Below, one piece after another: positions 1 through 12,492 of a DNA stretch of 64,000 nucleotides. A model generated the notes under the pieces. The model made no database searches. It had not been told where the DNA came from and saw nothing but the letters and a program-made list of their open reading frames with translations. Position 1 is the stretch's first letter, and each line of letters opens with the position of its first letter. Source of the stretch: Guyanagaster necrorhizus (lineage: Eukaryota > Basidiomycota > Agaricomycetes > Agaricales > Physalacriaceae); NCBI RefSeq assembly GCF_019112545.1, contig NW_025064882.1, forward strand, positions 147,575-211,574, in the 5' to 3' direction. The position numbers and the translations under genes are program-made.

Positions 1-1172
1 TAGTATCTCTCCTTCACCATGAGACAATGTCCTCTCCATCAGCTCTGAGGACCTCAACTATCCCTCTCCCCAATATACCTCCACAGACAACATCACATTT
101 GAGGATGACAAGTCTATCCTCAGGCACTATAGGTTACAAGTACCTGATAATGTCCACATCTCTGTCTGCACTCTTTAAGATTTTTTTGGAAGTAGAGTCA
201 CTCACCAGTTTCTTGATGAGTGATTCTATGGAAACTTCTGCATCTATAGTGAGAGAATAAATATCATGAGAGTAGCAAGTGGAAATTGATACAATGCTAA
301 CATTAGAAGCCACCCTGTCAGAGACTATACCATCACAATTGCCTCAATCTCTTCAAGCTCTATTGCTGGATCTAGTACACAGCCAGAATAGCAGGTCACC
401 AATGACAATATGACCACCTAAGGCTGAGGAGAGTATCTTTGATCAGCCTGTCAGCTTCTCTATCAGAGATGAGAGGGATGAGGGACCACTGGTCAAAAAC
501 AATGAGAGCAGTGAAAGCAGTGATGCATCTCGCAAGAGCAGAGAACTCATCTATCTTTATGCAGAAACAATGAATGACAAAGCATTAGAAGAGGAAATAT
601 GAAGGAACAGAGAAAAGGAGTTTGAGGAGTATTACCAAGAGAGAGTAAAGTTCTTATGGTGAGATGATAACTGGTTATCATTCCAAATGGAAAAATTATA
701 CATTGCTGAACTATCTAGATGATAGGAGATATTAAGGTATGCTGCAACCATATATGCAGCAGAGATGTATAACCATTATCACCCAGAAGACCAGCTCAGC
801 AAGTTGCCAGCTTATCAGTCACCACCTAAAGTCTAACCAATGTCTTGGTCACCACTTGTCATGCTGAAATGAGCCATATACATGGCATCATCAATCTAAA
901 GTCAGGATTCATACTCCACCTCTTCCATACAAATCTCAGTGGTCTGGCTAACAAGGTCCTGAACTCACTCTGACCCTCAGCCTGTCAGATATCAAAACTC
1001 ATGGACCAGAGCAGACAGCTAATTATTAGCTGATCAGCTGCCATCCAACAAAGCCTTCAGAAGCAGCACAGAAAAAGACCCAGTCCATGATGATCCAGAA
1101 GCAGTATGACTAGGATTTACCATATGAGATGAAGTAATCCTACAGAAGGAAGCAGCTTCACAGAGGAGTCCT

Positions 1173-2076
1173 GTGGCTGACAACCACTCCCTTCATTCAT
1201 TCTCTGGGCTGCTAAATGAATGGCAACATCCTCTCTTTAAAGAATGGCCCAATCTGATAGGTGCACTACCAGAAAATGCTGCCATCTTGCAGTGTAAACC
1301 AGACCTACTATGCAAGCTCTGCCTCTTTAAGGGGGCATCTGACAATATTGACTACTTTCTGGTTGATTGCAAACAATATTTCAAAGTATACATCAGATAC
1401 CTCAGAACTGACATAAACCAAGTTGTCTTCACAGTCTTGTATCTCAAGGACAAAGCAAAGACCTGGTGGATTCTTATTTCCTTGAACTTCTGATTCACTA
1501 TGAGAGGACATTACAAACAAATGCTCTACAACAAATTCATTGATCCAGCAGTGTAAGAAGTGCACAAACAAAAGATCAAAGAGTATAAGATGGGGGAGAA
1601 GGCAGCATCTGATTACTTTGATGAGCTAGAATGACTTGCCAAACTTGCCAGAATACAAAATGATGTGGCAGACAATAGAAGAATGGTTGAGGCCCTCAAG
1701 AGAGGAGTCCCATCCTTGTATGTCACAATGATCACTGCTATCAGAATCAGGCAACTGATCCTGAAAGGGTATGATAAGTGGAAAGAGTGGATTATTGAGA
1801 TATATAAAGTGACAGAGGCAGAAGACAAAACAGACCATCTTGCAAGACTTCCAGAAGCCTAGTCAGCCACAAAACTCCAGATCCAAGATGGCTAGTTCCA
1901 ACAAGTTGAGACTCTCAATGGCTGGCCCATCATACTCAGCTCAGAAGATGGGCACCAGAACAACATACACTGAGACTGAAAAGCCTATAGATATCAACCA
2001 ATTGAAGAAGGAGGAGAAATATTTTAACTGTGGCCAAAAGAGCCACATGTCAAAGGATTACCCTAAAAGAAAATGA
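1173..2076 (+). pseudogene. gag remnant with degraded zinc knuckle (copy A)
   Basis: Gag (capsid/nucleocapsid) remnant spread over two frames: a capsid-like part around 1173-1860 and a basic C-terminal part at 1840-2076 with a CCHC-like knuckle (FNCGQKSHMSKDYPKRK). Two features of the motif are off: the final cysteine is read as Tyr and the glycine before His as Ser. Each change can be explained by a single G-to-A transition, the same direction as the CpG loss of the element. Gag would package element RNA. Adjacent stops and frame breaks make this a pseudogene. Confidence 0.7.
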
Positions 2077-2675
2077 ACCCAAGAAGATATTCAGGCACAA
2101 ATTGCTGAACTCCAGAAGGAAGAGGAGGACTTAGACACCAAAATGAAGGTGGAGGAAGTAAAAGATAGAGCTGACCAGTGAGCAATTCCACTAGGTTGGC
2201 CAAAAGACTTCACAGTGTGTGAACAGTATTTACTAAATGGACTGATATCTCTGTAGTTACCCATATGCCTAAATTATGCATGCATTCAGATATACTCCAA
2301 TCAACTTCTATTTTGTGCACCAAAGAATCACTAAAAAATAAAACTCAAATGCCTATAGGCCAAACAGAGAGAGAGACCCCTAAGATATGGCTCAAACCTT
2401 TCAACACTGAATAGATGTGGAGGACTATATGAGAAGCACCAATGGAAGAAGCAGCAAAGGCTGTACTCAAGGATTGGGTACACAAGGCATGAGCCAAAGA
2501 AGTTATTGATGATATGATCAGAGAGATGAAAAAAGCAGAATGATGCTAAGCATTAGAATGACTGATGAACTTCAAGGCCCTTGATGATATGTCTATCAAT
2601 CTAAAACCATGAGACAGGATCTTATGGTCAAAGCTCAAATCGAGACACTCATCAACTAAGCCACTCACTCAGTAA

Positions 2676-3010
2676 CAACATTGATTAACAGTGGCTGCAC
2701 TGGCAGTTTGATAAACTGAGCTTTCATTAACAAGCATCAACTCTCTATCCAAGCCACTGCTGCCTCTATTCTCATCTTCAATGTGAATGAGATTAAAAAT
2801 CAAGCCAGCTCGATCATAGAGTTTATCAAAATTCAACTCACTATTGAGAATCACTCTGAATGGATTGACCTTGCAGTTACTGACCTAGGAACCAAGGAAG
2901 TGTTTTTAAATCATGACTGGTTGATCAGATACAATCCACTAGTCAACTAGAAAACTGAAAAGAGAACATTTGCCTGATGCAAATATTGGAAAATTCCCTT
3001 TGAACTGCCT
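2676..3010 (+). pseudogene. Retroviral-type aspartic protease remnant (copy A)
   Basis: This is homologous, segment by segment, to the protease region of copy B on the minus strand (6620-6945). The catalytic triad normally reads Asp-Ser-Gly; here it reads Asn-Ser-Gly (LINSGCTGS, near 2681), a G-to-A change that would abolish activity. In-frame stops follow. The protease of a Ty3/Gypsy element cleaves the Gag-Pol polyprotein. The order gag, protease, then RT after the insertion of copy B is as expected. Confidence 0.7.
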
Positions 3011-3185
3011 GATGAGGATTCTGATAACAGATGGAATGAAGAAATAGTGAATGGTGAAACTATTCTTATCATCAATATACAGCAAGCCCTGCACATGCAG
3101 GCCATACATCATGCCAATGATTTGGCAGCAAAGGCAGCAGCAGATAAGGAGGAGAAAACATTCAAAGAGATAGTGCTTGAATAAG

Positions 3186-3658
3186 TGTTAAGTCTAAATT
3201 TCATGTGACCTAAACACACGATAAACTGACACTGTCTCACACTTTGAGCAATGATGTCAGAGTTTATTGAATGTGTTATTTGGCTCTGTATAGTTAAGGT
3301 ATTTGCAAGTCACTTGAGATAAGATAGTGAAGATAAAACTTTAGCTCAAAGCTGGAGATACTACAGCAAGAACTATGCTACTTATATACCAGTCATCATT
3401 TATTCTATAGATATAACTACCTAATTGTGCATCTTAGCACTATAGAGTGTTTTGTTTAGTATTGTTAAGCTACCTACAAAAGAGCATTGTCTGTCATTAA
3501 GTAGTTACTGTCACATCAAAAAACAATGACTAATTAGGTATTATTGTGATGACTAAGCCTTGTCCCATGGTCCTAAGCACTGTTCTAAGCACTCTGACTA
3601 AGCAAAGATAGAGGTCAATTCCTTGAATAAAAGATAAAAATGAGAAAAAATCATAATA
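3186..3658 (-). repeat. 3' LTR of Gypsy copy B
   Basis: 473 bp, same length and closely matching the LTR at 10803-11275 (shared stretches include the CTCAAAGCTGGAGATACTAC block). It starts TGTTAAGTC; the outer end reads AATCATAATA where the partner has AATCATAACA. It lies beside the purine-rich tract that marks the inner side of a 3' LTR for a minus-strand element. Confidence 0.88.
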
Positions 3659-3859
3659 TTACCTCCTCCTTAAGACCATCATCCTGATAGTTTAGGGATA
3701 AGTCTTGTCATCCAGTTGCAGATAATCTGCCCTTCTTCTCATAAGATTTATAAAGACATTGACCAATGAATCATCAGTTCAATGCCTGTTTATAGTCATA
3801 TATTGCATCTCTGGCATTCATATACTTTTCATTCATTCACTGGTTCAATTCAGATCCAT

Positions 3860-5600
3860 ATCCCTTTCAGCTGACTAAGTAGTCAACCATAGTGGTCATT
3901 TCACTCCCACAAGCTTTGACTTTGCAGAGTTTGTGATTGAGAATCTGATCAATTTTGTAATGTTCTTCATCATTGATCAGGTCTGAGAGAGGAGGAGGTG
4001 GTTGTTTCTGATTCAGAAATGCCAGTGCAATATATGATGAGAGAAGTGTTTCATTGAAAACATTATATATCTTCCAGGTCTTTGGAAGACATAGTTTATA
4101 TGTGGAGTTGCTGACTTTTGTGAAGATAGAAAAAAGGCCTGTGCATTTGTCAGTGAGCTTTTGTTTTGGATGGGAAAGATGGAGGTTCATTGTGTCTAGC
4201 CATACTTTATCATTGATTGGATAATTCTGAGTGGCTTATTAGTGTTTGTCATATTGTTTTTTCATGACTGATGCAGCCCTTGAAAGGGCTGCTTTAGTTT
4301 CTATATGAATCTTCACTATAGTTGTGGTGAAGTCAGACAATGTGAATGCTGTGATTCAGTGAGATTTGGTTTGGGTGATTTTAGAGTGTCATCCAAAGTT
4401 TACAAAGAATAGCATTTTGCTTGTTGCTGAGTGGATATGATTATTGTGCTGGAATGTGGCAAGTGCCAACCATTCCACCCAGTCATCTTGTCTGTAGTTG
4501 ATAAAAAGGCATAGATATTTCTCCATCTCTTGGTTTGCCCATTCTATTTGCATCATAGCCATTACATTCTAGTAGTCTGATGATCATATCTATCAAAATG
4601 TGGGTTCATAGTGATGATGGAACCTCATTTGAGTGAAGTGGTGCTGCTCAGGGCTGAGTTGAGGATTTACCATATTGACAAACTTTGCATGCCTTGATAT
4701 AATTGGTAATGTCATGGTCCATCTTGAGCCACTAATATTCCCACAGGATCAGTTTCTTAGTCTTGGCAATATCTGAGTGTCCAGCAGTTGCATGGTTGTG
4801 ACATATGGTGATGATTTTGCCATGAAGTGCTTAGTCCCAGAGAATATAGATTCATTTATCATAACAGATCATTCCTCCTTCTTTTATTATCTCTCACTCA
4901 TAGTTGAGTGATGGGGCCATTTATTGATCCTATTTATAGATATCCCAAGTTGCACTCTTGATATGCTCATAGACTTCCTCCTCTGTCAGCATCATCATCA
5001 CCTGAAAATACTCAGGTTTCAGCAATATAACCCCTTCATTATTGCTTTCACCTTGGTCATGATCAGTACATTGACTGAGGAGATCAGCTTTTTTGTTAGC
5101 TGCACTAGCTTTGTGATGCAGTGTGTATTGATATTGACTGAGCTCGGTGACCCATCAGGCTTGCTGTTGGTTTAGTTTCTGCAGTTGTTGAAGATACTAT
5201 AAGTTTTGATGATTCATCCAGATCTCAAAAACTTTAGTTGTGCTGATCAGATAATGTCACTATTTCTCTAGAGTAAGCATTATTGTGAGAAGCTCCTTGT
5301 TGTATATTTTGTAATTTTATTCTATGATCATTAAGGCCTTGGAGAGGAACACTACTGGTCACTATTTCCCATCTTGTTCCTGAGAGAGAACAGCACCAAT
5401 AGCACTCTCACTAGAGTCAGCTTCTATGCAGAACTTTCCTTCTTGGATTGAGATTGTGAGGACTGTCCTCTGTGATTTGGTGCTTAAGGTCATTAAATGC
5501 TGTTTGTTGAGCCATGCCCTAGGACCATAGTGCATTGCTGGTTAGCTGGATCATTGGATGGATGATTTTGCTATAGTCTCAAATGAATTATTGATAGAAG
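3860..5600 (-). pseudogene. RNase H, integrase and chromodomain remnant (copy B)
   Basis: Decayed 3' part of pol. The C-terminal open piece (3867-4190, minus) has the post-integrase sequence ending in a chromodomain-like segment (EEHYKIDQILNHK followed by a DYLVS-type strand), as in chromoviruses where this domain guides insertion to heterochromatin. Integrase and RNase H lie upstream (about 4250-5500) with many stops. The plus-strand frame at 4924-5175 is a shadow. Confidence 0.65.
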
Positions 5601-5629
5601 TTTGTAAAGCCTAAAAAGGACTGTAGTTC

Positions 5630-6330
5630 CTTCTTTTTCATCAGCTCTGGCCACTCCATTACTCCTGTGATCTTGACAGGATCTATTCGAATGCTTTCTT
5701 CACTGATGATCACTCCAAGGTACTTGGTCTCAAGTACCTTGAACTCACATTTTTCCACTTTGAGAAACAGTCAGTATTTCCTCATTAAAGCTAGTACTTG
5801 TCAAACCAGCTTTTGATGCTCCTTCTGGGTTTTAGACATGATGAGAATGTCATCCAAATAGATAGTGACCTTTCCAGTGGTGATGAGGTCCTTGAAGATA
5901 TCATTCATCATCCACTGAAATATAATGGGAGAGTTGGTGAGACTGAAAAACATGACTGTTGGCTCAAATAACCCCTTGTTTGTGCAGAAGGTGGCCTTCC
6001 ACTCATTGCCTTCCTTGATATGCACATTATTATAGCCCCATTGGACATCCAATTTAGTGTAGTATTGGGCACTGCAAAGCTTATCCATGAGTTTAGAGAT
6101 TAACAGAAGTGGATAATGATTCTTGATCATCATTTCATTAAGCTTTTGATAGTTCTGCACTGGCCAGAGTTTCCCATCCTTCTTTTTAACAAAGAAAAAA
6201 AGAGAGGCCATTGAAGACTTTGATGGTCAAATTTGCTCACTTGACAAGTTTTCATCCAGAAACTTGTCAAGCTCTTGTTGTTTATTGTTACCAAGTGGAT
6301 AAGTCTTGCAATCCAGATTGGCATTTGCAT
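5630..6330 (-). pseudogene. Reverse transcriptase remnant (copy B)
   Basis: The open stretch 5801-6211 (minus) holds classic Ty3/Gypsy RT blocks: [17 protein letters not shown], then [16 protein letters not shown] (the first catalytic Asp), then [12 protein letters not shown] with the YLDD catalytic box. The downstream thumb/connection sequence continues in broken form to about 5630. This is the best-preserved domain of copy B and defines family 1. Upstream and downstream stops make the whole polyprotein nonfunctional. Confidence 0.8.
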
Positions 6331-6619
6331 TTGGGATCAATTCAATTGCATGATCCCATGGCTTCAGAGCTGGTAGCTCATCAAAGCTCTCCTTCTTGAA
6401 TAGGTCACAATAGTCTCATGCTCATTTGGATACCATTTCTTTGAATGTTCTCTCCTCTTTGACTGCATTAGCTTTTGCTGCTAAGTCATTGGCATAGTGC
6501 ATAGTGTGAATATGAATGGCTTTTTGCAGGTCTATGATGAGAATTGTTTCACTGTCCTCCATCTCTTTATCCCATCAGTCATCAGAATCCTCATCTGGTA
6601 ATTCAAATGAGATCTTTCA

Positions 6620-6945
6620 GCATCAGCATCTTGCGAATGTGATTCTCTCAGTCTTCCAGTTGATTAACAGATTATGGTGGATTAACCAATCATAGCCAAG
6701 GAAGATTTCCTTAGTTCTCAGATTGGTTACCACTAGGTCAATTCTTTTAGAATAATCACCAATTGTGAGTCTAAACTTGACAAATTTGATAATCAAACTG
6801 ACCTGGTTCTTTGTTCTATCCACATTATAGACTAGGATCAGAGCTGCTGTAGCCTGAGTTGAGAGACTGTGCTTATTAATGAAAGCACAATTGATCAAGC
6901 TTCCCATGCAGCCGCTATCAATTAGAGCAGTGACTGCATAAGTGT
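6620..6945 (-). pseudogene. Aspartic protease remnant (copy B)
   Basis: A minus-strand reading frame (6623-6907 plus upstream residues) with the catalytic Asp-Ser-Gly still present (LIDSGCMGS, near 6915-6935) and the typical flap/YDWL region (IFLGYDWLIHHN). It lies between gag and RT as expected. In the homologous regions of copies A and E the same Asp codon has become Asn, so B preserves the active site while its relatives lost it. Confidence 0.72.
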
Positions 6946-7429
6946 TTCAAGACATGAGCATCTCAATTTGGGCTTTGGTCAAGAGGTCTCAGCCTAGGTT
7001 CTTGGACTATTGGATAAACTTCCATAGTCCTCAAAGTTTGTCAAGCCATTCTAAGGCTCAACATCATTCAGCCTTCTTCATTCCATCAATCACATTGTTC
7101 ACTACTTCTTTGGCCTGGGTCTTGTGGATCCAATTCCTGAGCATGGCTTTTGCTGTGGCTTCATCCTTCACATTCTTGATGGCTCACCAGGTCCACTTGG
7201 TGTCAAATGGCTTTAGCCAACCAGTAGAATTTTCTGTCCTTGTTCAGCCCATGGGCAATTGAGTCTTTTCCTTAGGTGGTTTCAGTGTTTGAGTGATAGT
7301 GTTGGGTACATTTGAATGCATGCATAATTTAGACATAGATAATACTATAGAAATAATATCAGTCCATTCAGAATCTGCTTGTGACACACCACTCTTTGGT
7401 TCTTTGGCTGAGTCAGTGGAACTGCTCAC

Positions 7430-10400
7430 TGCTCAACCTTGTCTTTTACCTTCTTAACCTTTATTTCTGATCCAAGGTCTTCTTCTTCCTTCTGCAACTC
7501 GGCAATCAAAACCCAGAGGTCTTTATAAGTGTATTTGTTCTTCTTCTGAGAGCCATGTGACTCTTCTGGCTGCAGTTGAAGTATTTGCTCTTCTTCTTGA
7601 GTTGATCCACATCTATTAGCTTACCTGTTCCAGTAAATGTCATGCCTATACTGGTTTTCTTCTCACCATAGGAGAAAGTTGGGGTCAAGCTGCCAGGCTT
7701 AGTGGATGTGTTTGAGCTGGAGAGCATGAGTTTTGTGCTCTGTCCCTGGTGTTTCTGTTCACCACTGGTGGACAGAGTGATCTGTTTGGCCTTCTGCCAT
7801 TGTCATTCCTTATACATGGTAATGATGCATTTCTTCCATGCATCATACCCCCTTGGTATATTCTGACTGAGATCTGAAATGATCTTAAGATAGGAGAGCA
7901 GGGCTCCCATCTTCATATATTCTACCATTCAGCCCATATCAGCAATATCATCTCAAACCCCTGCAAGCTTGTCAAGTCATTCCAGTTCATCAAAGTACTC
8001 AGTGGTTGGCTTGTCAGCCATCTTGTACTCCTTCATTTTTTGTTTGTATACTTCTTGTATAGCCAGATCTGTAAACTTGTCAATGATTATCTGTTTGAGC
8101 ACCAGCCATGATGGTATCTGATAATGCTGTCACATGATTGACCAGAATGTGGGGATAAGAAGCATCCACTATGTTTTTGCCCTATCTTCCATGTGAGTCA
8201 TAGCAAAAGTGACCTTATACATATCAAGTAGGAAGTACAAGATAAATACTCAGAAGTATTGGTTGCAGTCTATAAGGAATCAGTCGATGTCCTTGGAGGC
8301 ACCTTGGAATGACTGAGACTCTCATACAAAGATGAGTTTGATATTAAAGATGATAGCATCAGCTGCAAGGGCAGTCATGAGGTTTGGGATCTCATCAAAA
8401 GATAGGATGGTTCAGGATGTTGGTGGTCCTAGGAAGGAATGGAGAGAATTGTCATTAGCTATAGGACTTTTTGATGGCAGGGCCTTCTTTTATACTATAT
8501 GTCTATTCTAGATAGTAAAGCCTAGTTCAAGTGCTTCAGGATCATTCTTGATGGGAGGAGGTGTCTCAGGAGCCTTTCTACCTTCACTATCTTTAGCTTC
8601 TTTGGGTGGCAGCTGTCCAAAGAAGGGTCAGTGCATCAGCTGCTTCTATGGATTTTGGTAGAGATCCTGAGATTATAGTCAACTCTGCATAAGCTGAGAT
8701 ACCATGCTGCAAATAGCCAAGGTTACAAACATATATCTTGATGATACACTTCAGATCAAGAGTGCCATATATATGGCTTAGCTTAGCATCATACTCAGAG
8801 TCTATAGCATTGGTTCGATGTTGAATCAGGATTTATATGCTGATAATGGCATCAGTTGATATTCTAAATATCTTTTATTATAAATAAGTATGATCTGCTC
8901 AGTGGTCACATATTGAATAATGTCTGCTTGCTCGACTCTGTTAGTAGCGATATACTTTAAACCTAAGGGTGACATCAACTAGATGTCATCCTTCTATAGA
9001 CTGGCTGCCCCTTCCTGGTACAGCTATAAGAACTCTCTATGGCACTCCTCCTGTGTCACTCTTGCTAACTCTTCTTTCATTGGTCATTTCATAAAAATGC
9101 TTTCCTACTCAGAGAGAAATTCCTCCTCTATGTTGCTCTCCTTGTCTTCAGCCTTGATTTCCCCAATGAGAAAACTGTTATTGAGCAGGGTATAGGGCTT
9201 CAGATTGACCAGAAGATTGTCACTAGATGCTGAGTCCAGTATCATCAGGTCCAGGGCAAGGAGAAGGTTGTTATCCTCACTGTAGCTCTTTGAGGATTCT
9301 CCTCCTTTGTTGTTGTTTTTCAAGGACTTTGGCCCTCACTGCTTCTGCCATCACTGCTCTGTGATATCAGTGGAAGTTTTGACAGAATTGGGGTCAGAAA
9401 AAGAGGAATGTGAGATGTTCATCCAGGATTCACTTAAAGTCTCTGGTGAGATCAATCTCTTTCTTGTCACCTCCAAGGATTCCTCTCACACTGGATATGT
9501 CTCTATCCCAATGTGAAATATCATCAGTTTCAGTGATAGAATCAGTCTCATATAATAATGAATGGTCATCATCGAGATTGAGTGATGCTCATCAGTGGAC
9601 ATCATCTGTATGGAGAATGCCCTTGGGGGCCACTGTCCAAGGGTTGTAGTTTGGGTCATCAGAGGTGCTGGGCTCTCAGAACAGAGAAGAGGAATCAATG
9701 AGGGTCCAATCAATAGTGGAGGTTCTAGGGCTCCCTGAGCCCCTTCTCCAGTCTGCTCTATCTCTGGCCTGAAAGTATTGCCTGAAGAGAGCATCCTCTC
9801 AAGCCATTTTATACTTGACTCTCATCTGCTCCTATACATACTCAGCAAAGGTATTGGTGTGTTGAACTTGATTCTCTATGGGGAGGATCAGGTTAACAGC
9901 ATTGGCTAGTTGTACCAGGCTTGATGAGCCTGGTATGCCTCCTGCTCAGTGTGCCTCATGGTGTCAGAGGCACTACTCCAGTTGATAAGTATTTTTAGCA
10001 GCTTCTCACTTGTATTGTGTTTCTGCCTCATAGTCATAGGCAAAGTATGGGTCATTAGTCCTGATGACCCCTGTTCTGTTCTCCTCACTATCAGTGCTCT
10101 GGTTTCCAATGTATAACTCAGCAGGAAAACTCTCTCTACTTCCTATAGGCATCACATATAAGGATCTGTGGTTGCTGTTGTTGAGGGGACTTCTGCTTCT
10201 GACTCAAGCCACCTTAGTGGCATCAAGAGAGTCTCAGACATAGTGTCCAATGCCAGGTTCAGAGGGTGCAGTTGAGGGACTATTCCTTATCATAGAGATG
10301 CAGCTGGGGACATCTGCATGCTCAATCTGTGAGATAGGCATGGTGGGTCTTGGTCATTGAAACTCTATAGCCTAAGGGTTGCTATCATCTCAGACAATTG

Positions 10401-10746
10401 CTGTTGGAGGTCTAAGTGAGTATCAGTGTTCTTCTTTTTCTCTAAGACATTCCAAAGATGCATTTCCAGAGTTGATTTCAGATATGGTTCCTTCCATAGG
10501 CTGAAAGGACTGTCTGGCAGTGGCAGGAATGTCATGAAGGGAGAGGTCAGGGGTGACATTGTGTAAGATAGTTCTGATGCATTGAAATTCTTGATAATAG
10601 TGGATTGCCCAAGCAGTGATTGATTGGTGTCTATAGTACAGCTGTATGATCACCAATAATCCTATCAATGCTCTGATGATAGACATGAGGAGTTTAAAGA
10701 ACTCATGAGTAAAGTTAGGGTCTGAGGGATTGATGGCAGGGGGCAT
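7430..10746 (-). pseudogene. gag and gag-leader region (copy B)
   Basis: Long decayed gag. The probable N-terminus is the open piece 10423-10746 (minus, starting MPPAINPSDPNFTHEFF), 57 nt inside the 5' LTR. Pieces at 9906-10109, 9486-9794 and 9105-9323 continue it, and the end near 7506-7727 has a degraded zinc knuckle (KYFNCSQKSHM) where downstream cysteine and histidine residues are lost. Charged, serine-rich sequence dominates the middle. No intact product is possible because of many stops. Confidence 0.6.
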
Positions 10747-10802
10747 TCAGTTTTTCAGCACAATTGGGCTTGAGAAAGGGAAGCTAAAAGCTTTGAGCTA
10801 AT

Positions 10803-11275
10803 TGTTGAGCCCAAATTCCATATGATCTAAACACATGATAAACTGACACTGCCTTGCACTTCAGACAATGATGTCAGAGTTCATTGAATGTGTTATTTGG
10901 CTCTATATAGTTAAGGTGTTTGCAAGTTGCTTGAGATAAGATGATGAAGATAAAACTTTAGCTCAAAGCTGGAGATACTACAGCAAGAGCTACACTACTT
11001 ATATACCAGTCATCATCTATTCTATAGATATAACTACCTAATTGTGCATCCTGACACTATAGAGCATTTTGTTTAGTATTATTAAGCTATCTACAAAAGG
11101 ATATTGTCTGTCATTGAGTGGTTACTATTGCATTGAAGGACAATGACTGACTAGACATTATTGTGATGATTAAGCCTTGTCTCATGATTCTAAGTGCTGG
11201 TCTAGGTGCTCTGACTAAGCAAAGATAGGTGTCAATCTCTTGAATAAAAGATGAAAATGAGAAAAAATCATAACA
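10803..11275 (-). repeat. 5' LTR of Gypsy copy B
   Basis: 473 bp, TGTTGAGCCC ... ATAACA, matching the LTR at 3186-3658 with mostly transition differences. The inner side (10785-10802) would hold the primer-binding site; I cannot assign a tRNA to it. Confidence 0.88.
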
Positions 11276-11856
11276 ATAGATATGGGATTATAAAGATCTA
11301 TTTGAGAAGGAGAGTTTTAATGAACTCCCTGAGCCAAAATTATAGGACCATGTGATCAAACTAGTTCTGAATGCCAATGCCAACCTGGATTGCAAAACCT
11401 ACCCTTTGGGAAATATTGAGTAGCAGGAACTAGACAAATTCCTTGATGAAAATTTGTCCAGCAGATGCATCTGACTCTCAAAGTCACCAATGGTCTCACT
11501 CTTCTTCTTCATCAAGAAAAAAGATAGCAAACTCTGACCAGTATAAGACTATCAAAAGCTTAACAAGATGATAATTAAAAACTATTATCCACTTCTGTTG
11601 ATCTCTGAGCTAATGGATAAGCTCTAGAGGGCCAGATATTACACCAAACTTGATGTTCAGTAAGAGTATAATAATGTCCAAATCAAAGAAGGGAATGAAT
11701 GGAAGGCTGTATTTCAGACCAACTGGAGATTATTTGAGCCTACCATTATGTTCTTCAGGCTAACCAACTCTCTTGCTATCTTCTAGTAGATGATGAACAA
11801 TGTATCTAAGGATCTCATCACCACTGAAAAAATCACCATCTATTTGGATGATATTC
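11276..11856 (+). pseudogene. Reverse transcriptase remnant of copy A (continuation)
   Basis: Plus-strand RT sequence that continues copy A after the insertion of B (RYGDYKDLFEKE at the start, then [18 protein letters not shown] and ITIYLDDI at 11835-11856). It stops abruptly just after the YLDD box, where sequence switches to a Copia element in the opposite orientation. The rest of A's polymerase is absent from the window. Several in-frame stops are present. Confidence 0.75.
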
Positions 11857-11859
11857 AAC

Positions 11860-12492
11860 ACTGAGGAGGAATGAAGTTGGATCTTGATCACAAAGTTTGA
11901 AGTGCTTCTTGAGGTCATTGACAATATGTCATGCAGACTCCATAGACTTTGCAGCAATTGTTATATCATCAACAAACACAGAGATGATAATTCAAGCATC
12001 ATCTCTCTTATACACCTATATGCTGTATTCACAGTGTACTCTGTTAAAGCTTATCTTGGTTATAGTGCTATGGAGCTTTTTGTGCCATTCATGCCCAGCC
12101 TGCTTCAGTCCATAGATAGACTTAAAGAGATGAAGCACCCAGCTTTTGTCCTTTGTCTCAAATCCCTCTGGTTGTTGAAGGTATACCTTCTCTTTCAGAT
12201 CATCATTCAGAAACACTGATGAGATGTTCACACTCCAGAGCTCCAGATCCTCAAGTGCAGCAAGAGCAAGGACTGTTCAGATGGCTGCCTATTTTGGAGT
12301 AGGAGAGAAAGTTTTAGTGTAGTCAAAACTTGGCTGCTGTGAGTACCCTTTTGCAACATAGCATGCCTTGTAGCATTCAATGGATCCATCAGGGTTACAC
12401 TTCACTTTGAAGACCCATTTTTCACCTATAGCCTTTTGTTCTGGAGGGAGCTTCACAAGCTCAAAGGTGCCACTTTCCTGCAGTGCATTCAA
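11860..12492 (-). pseudogene. Copia reverse transcriptase remnant
   Basis: Minus-strand pieces 12289-12492 (KWVFKVKCNPDGSIECYKA, then GYSQQPSFDYTKTFSPT) and 12016-12231 (NISSVFLNDDLKEKVYLQQP, SIYGLKQAGHEWH) are hallmark Copia RT blocks; the FVDD catalytic box follows near 11945-11965. The frame ends at the junction at about 11856. The preceding 12514-13215 frame (about 233 residues, acidic and Ser/Pro-rich) is the linker between integrase and RT, beginning with the VFDEHVFP end-of-integrase motif. Confidence 0.82.

Larger units (their letters stand above)
1..3185 (+). mobile_element. Gypsy chromovirus copy A (family 1), gag-protease half
   Basis: Decayed Ty3/Gypsy element read on the plus strand. 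Its left end is outside the window and its right end is cut by the insertion of copy B; the rest of its polymerase resumes at 11276. Gag-like sequence is followed by a zinc knuckle and an aspartic protease region, in the normal Ty3/Gypsy order. Every frame has many stops, so it is not functional. It has almost no CpG, unlike the host genes. The first 1.1 kb holds only fragmentary gag-leader-like sequence homologous to the 5' part of copy B; I see no separate gene there. Confidence 0.8.
3186..11275 (-). mobile_element. Complete Gypsy chromovirus copy B (family 1), nested in copy A
   Basis: Full-length LTR retrotransposon of 8,090 bp on the minus strand. Both LTRs are 473 bp and start TGTT; the right one ends AACA and the left one ends in the mutated form AATA. 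Between them, in minus-strand order: a long gag (about 10746-7430), protease, RT, RNase H, integrase and a chromodomain-like C-terminus next to the left LTR. A purine-rich tract (minus strand, about 3660-3675) precedes the 3' LTR. It interrupts copy A in frame: removing it joins A's protease linker to A's RT. The flanking 5-mers are ATAAG (left) and ATAGA (right), compatible with a duplicated ATAGG followed by one G-to-A change on each side. The RT region is the most open part; gag is broken. Confidence 0.88.
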
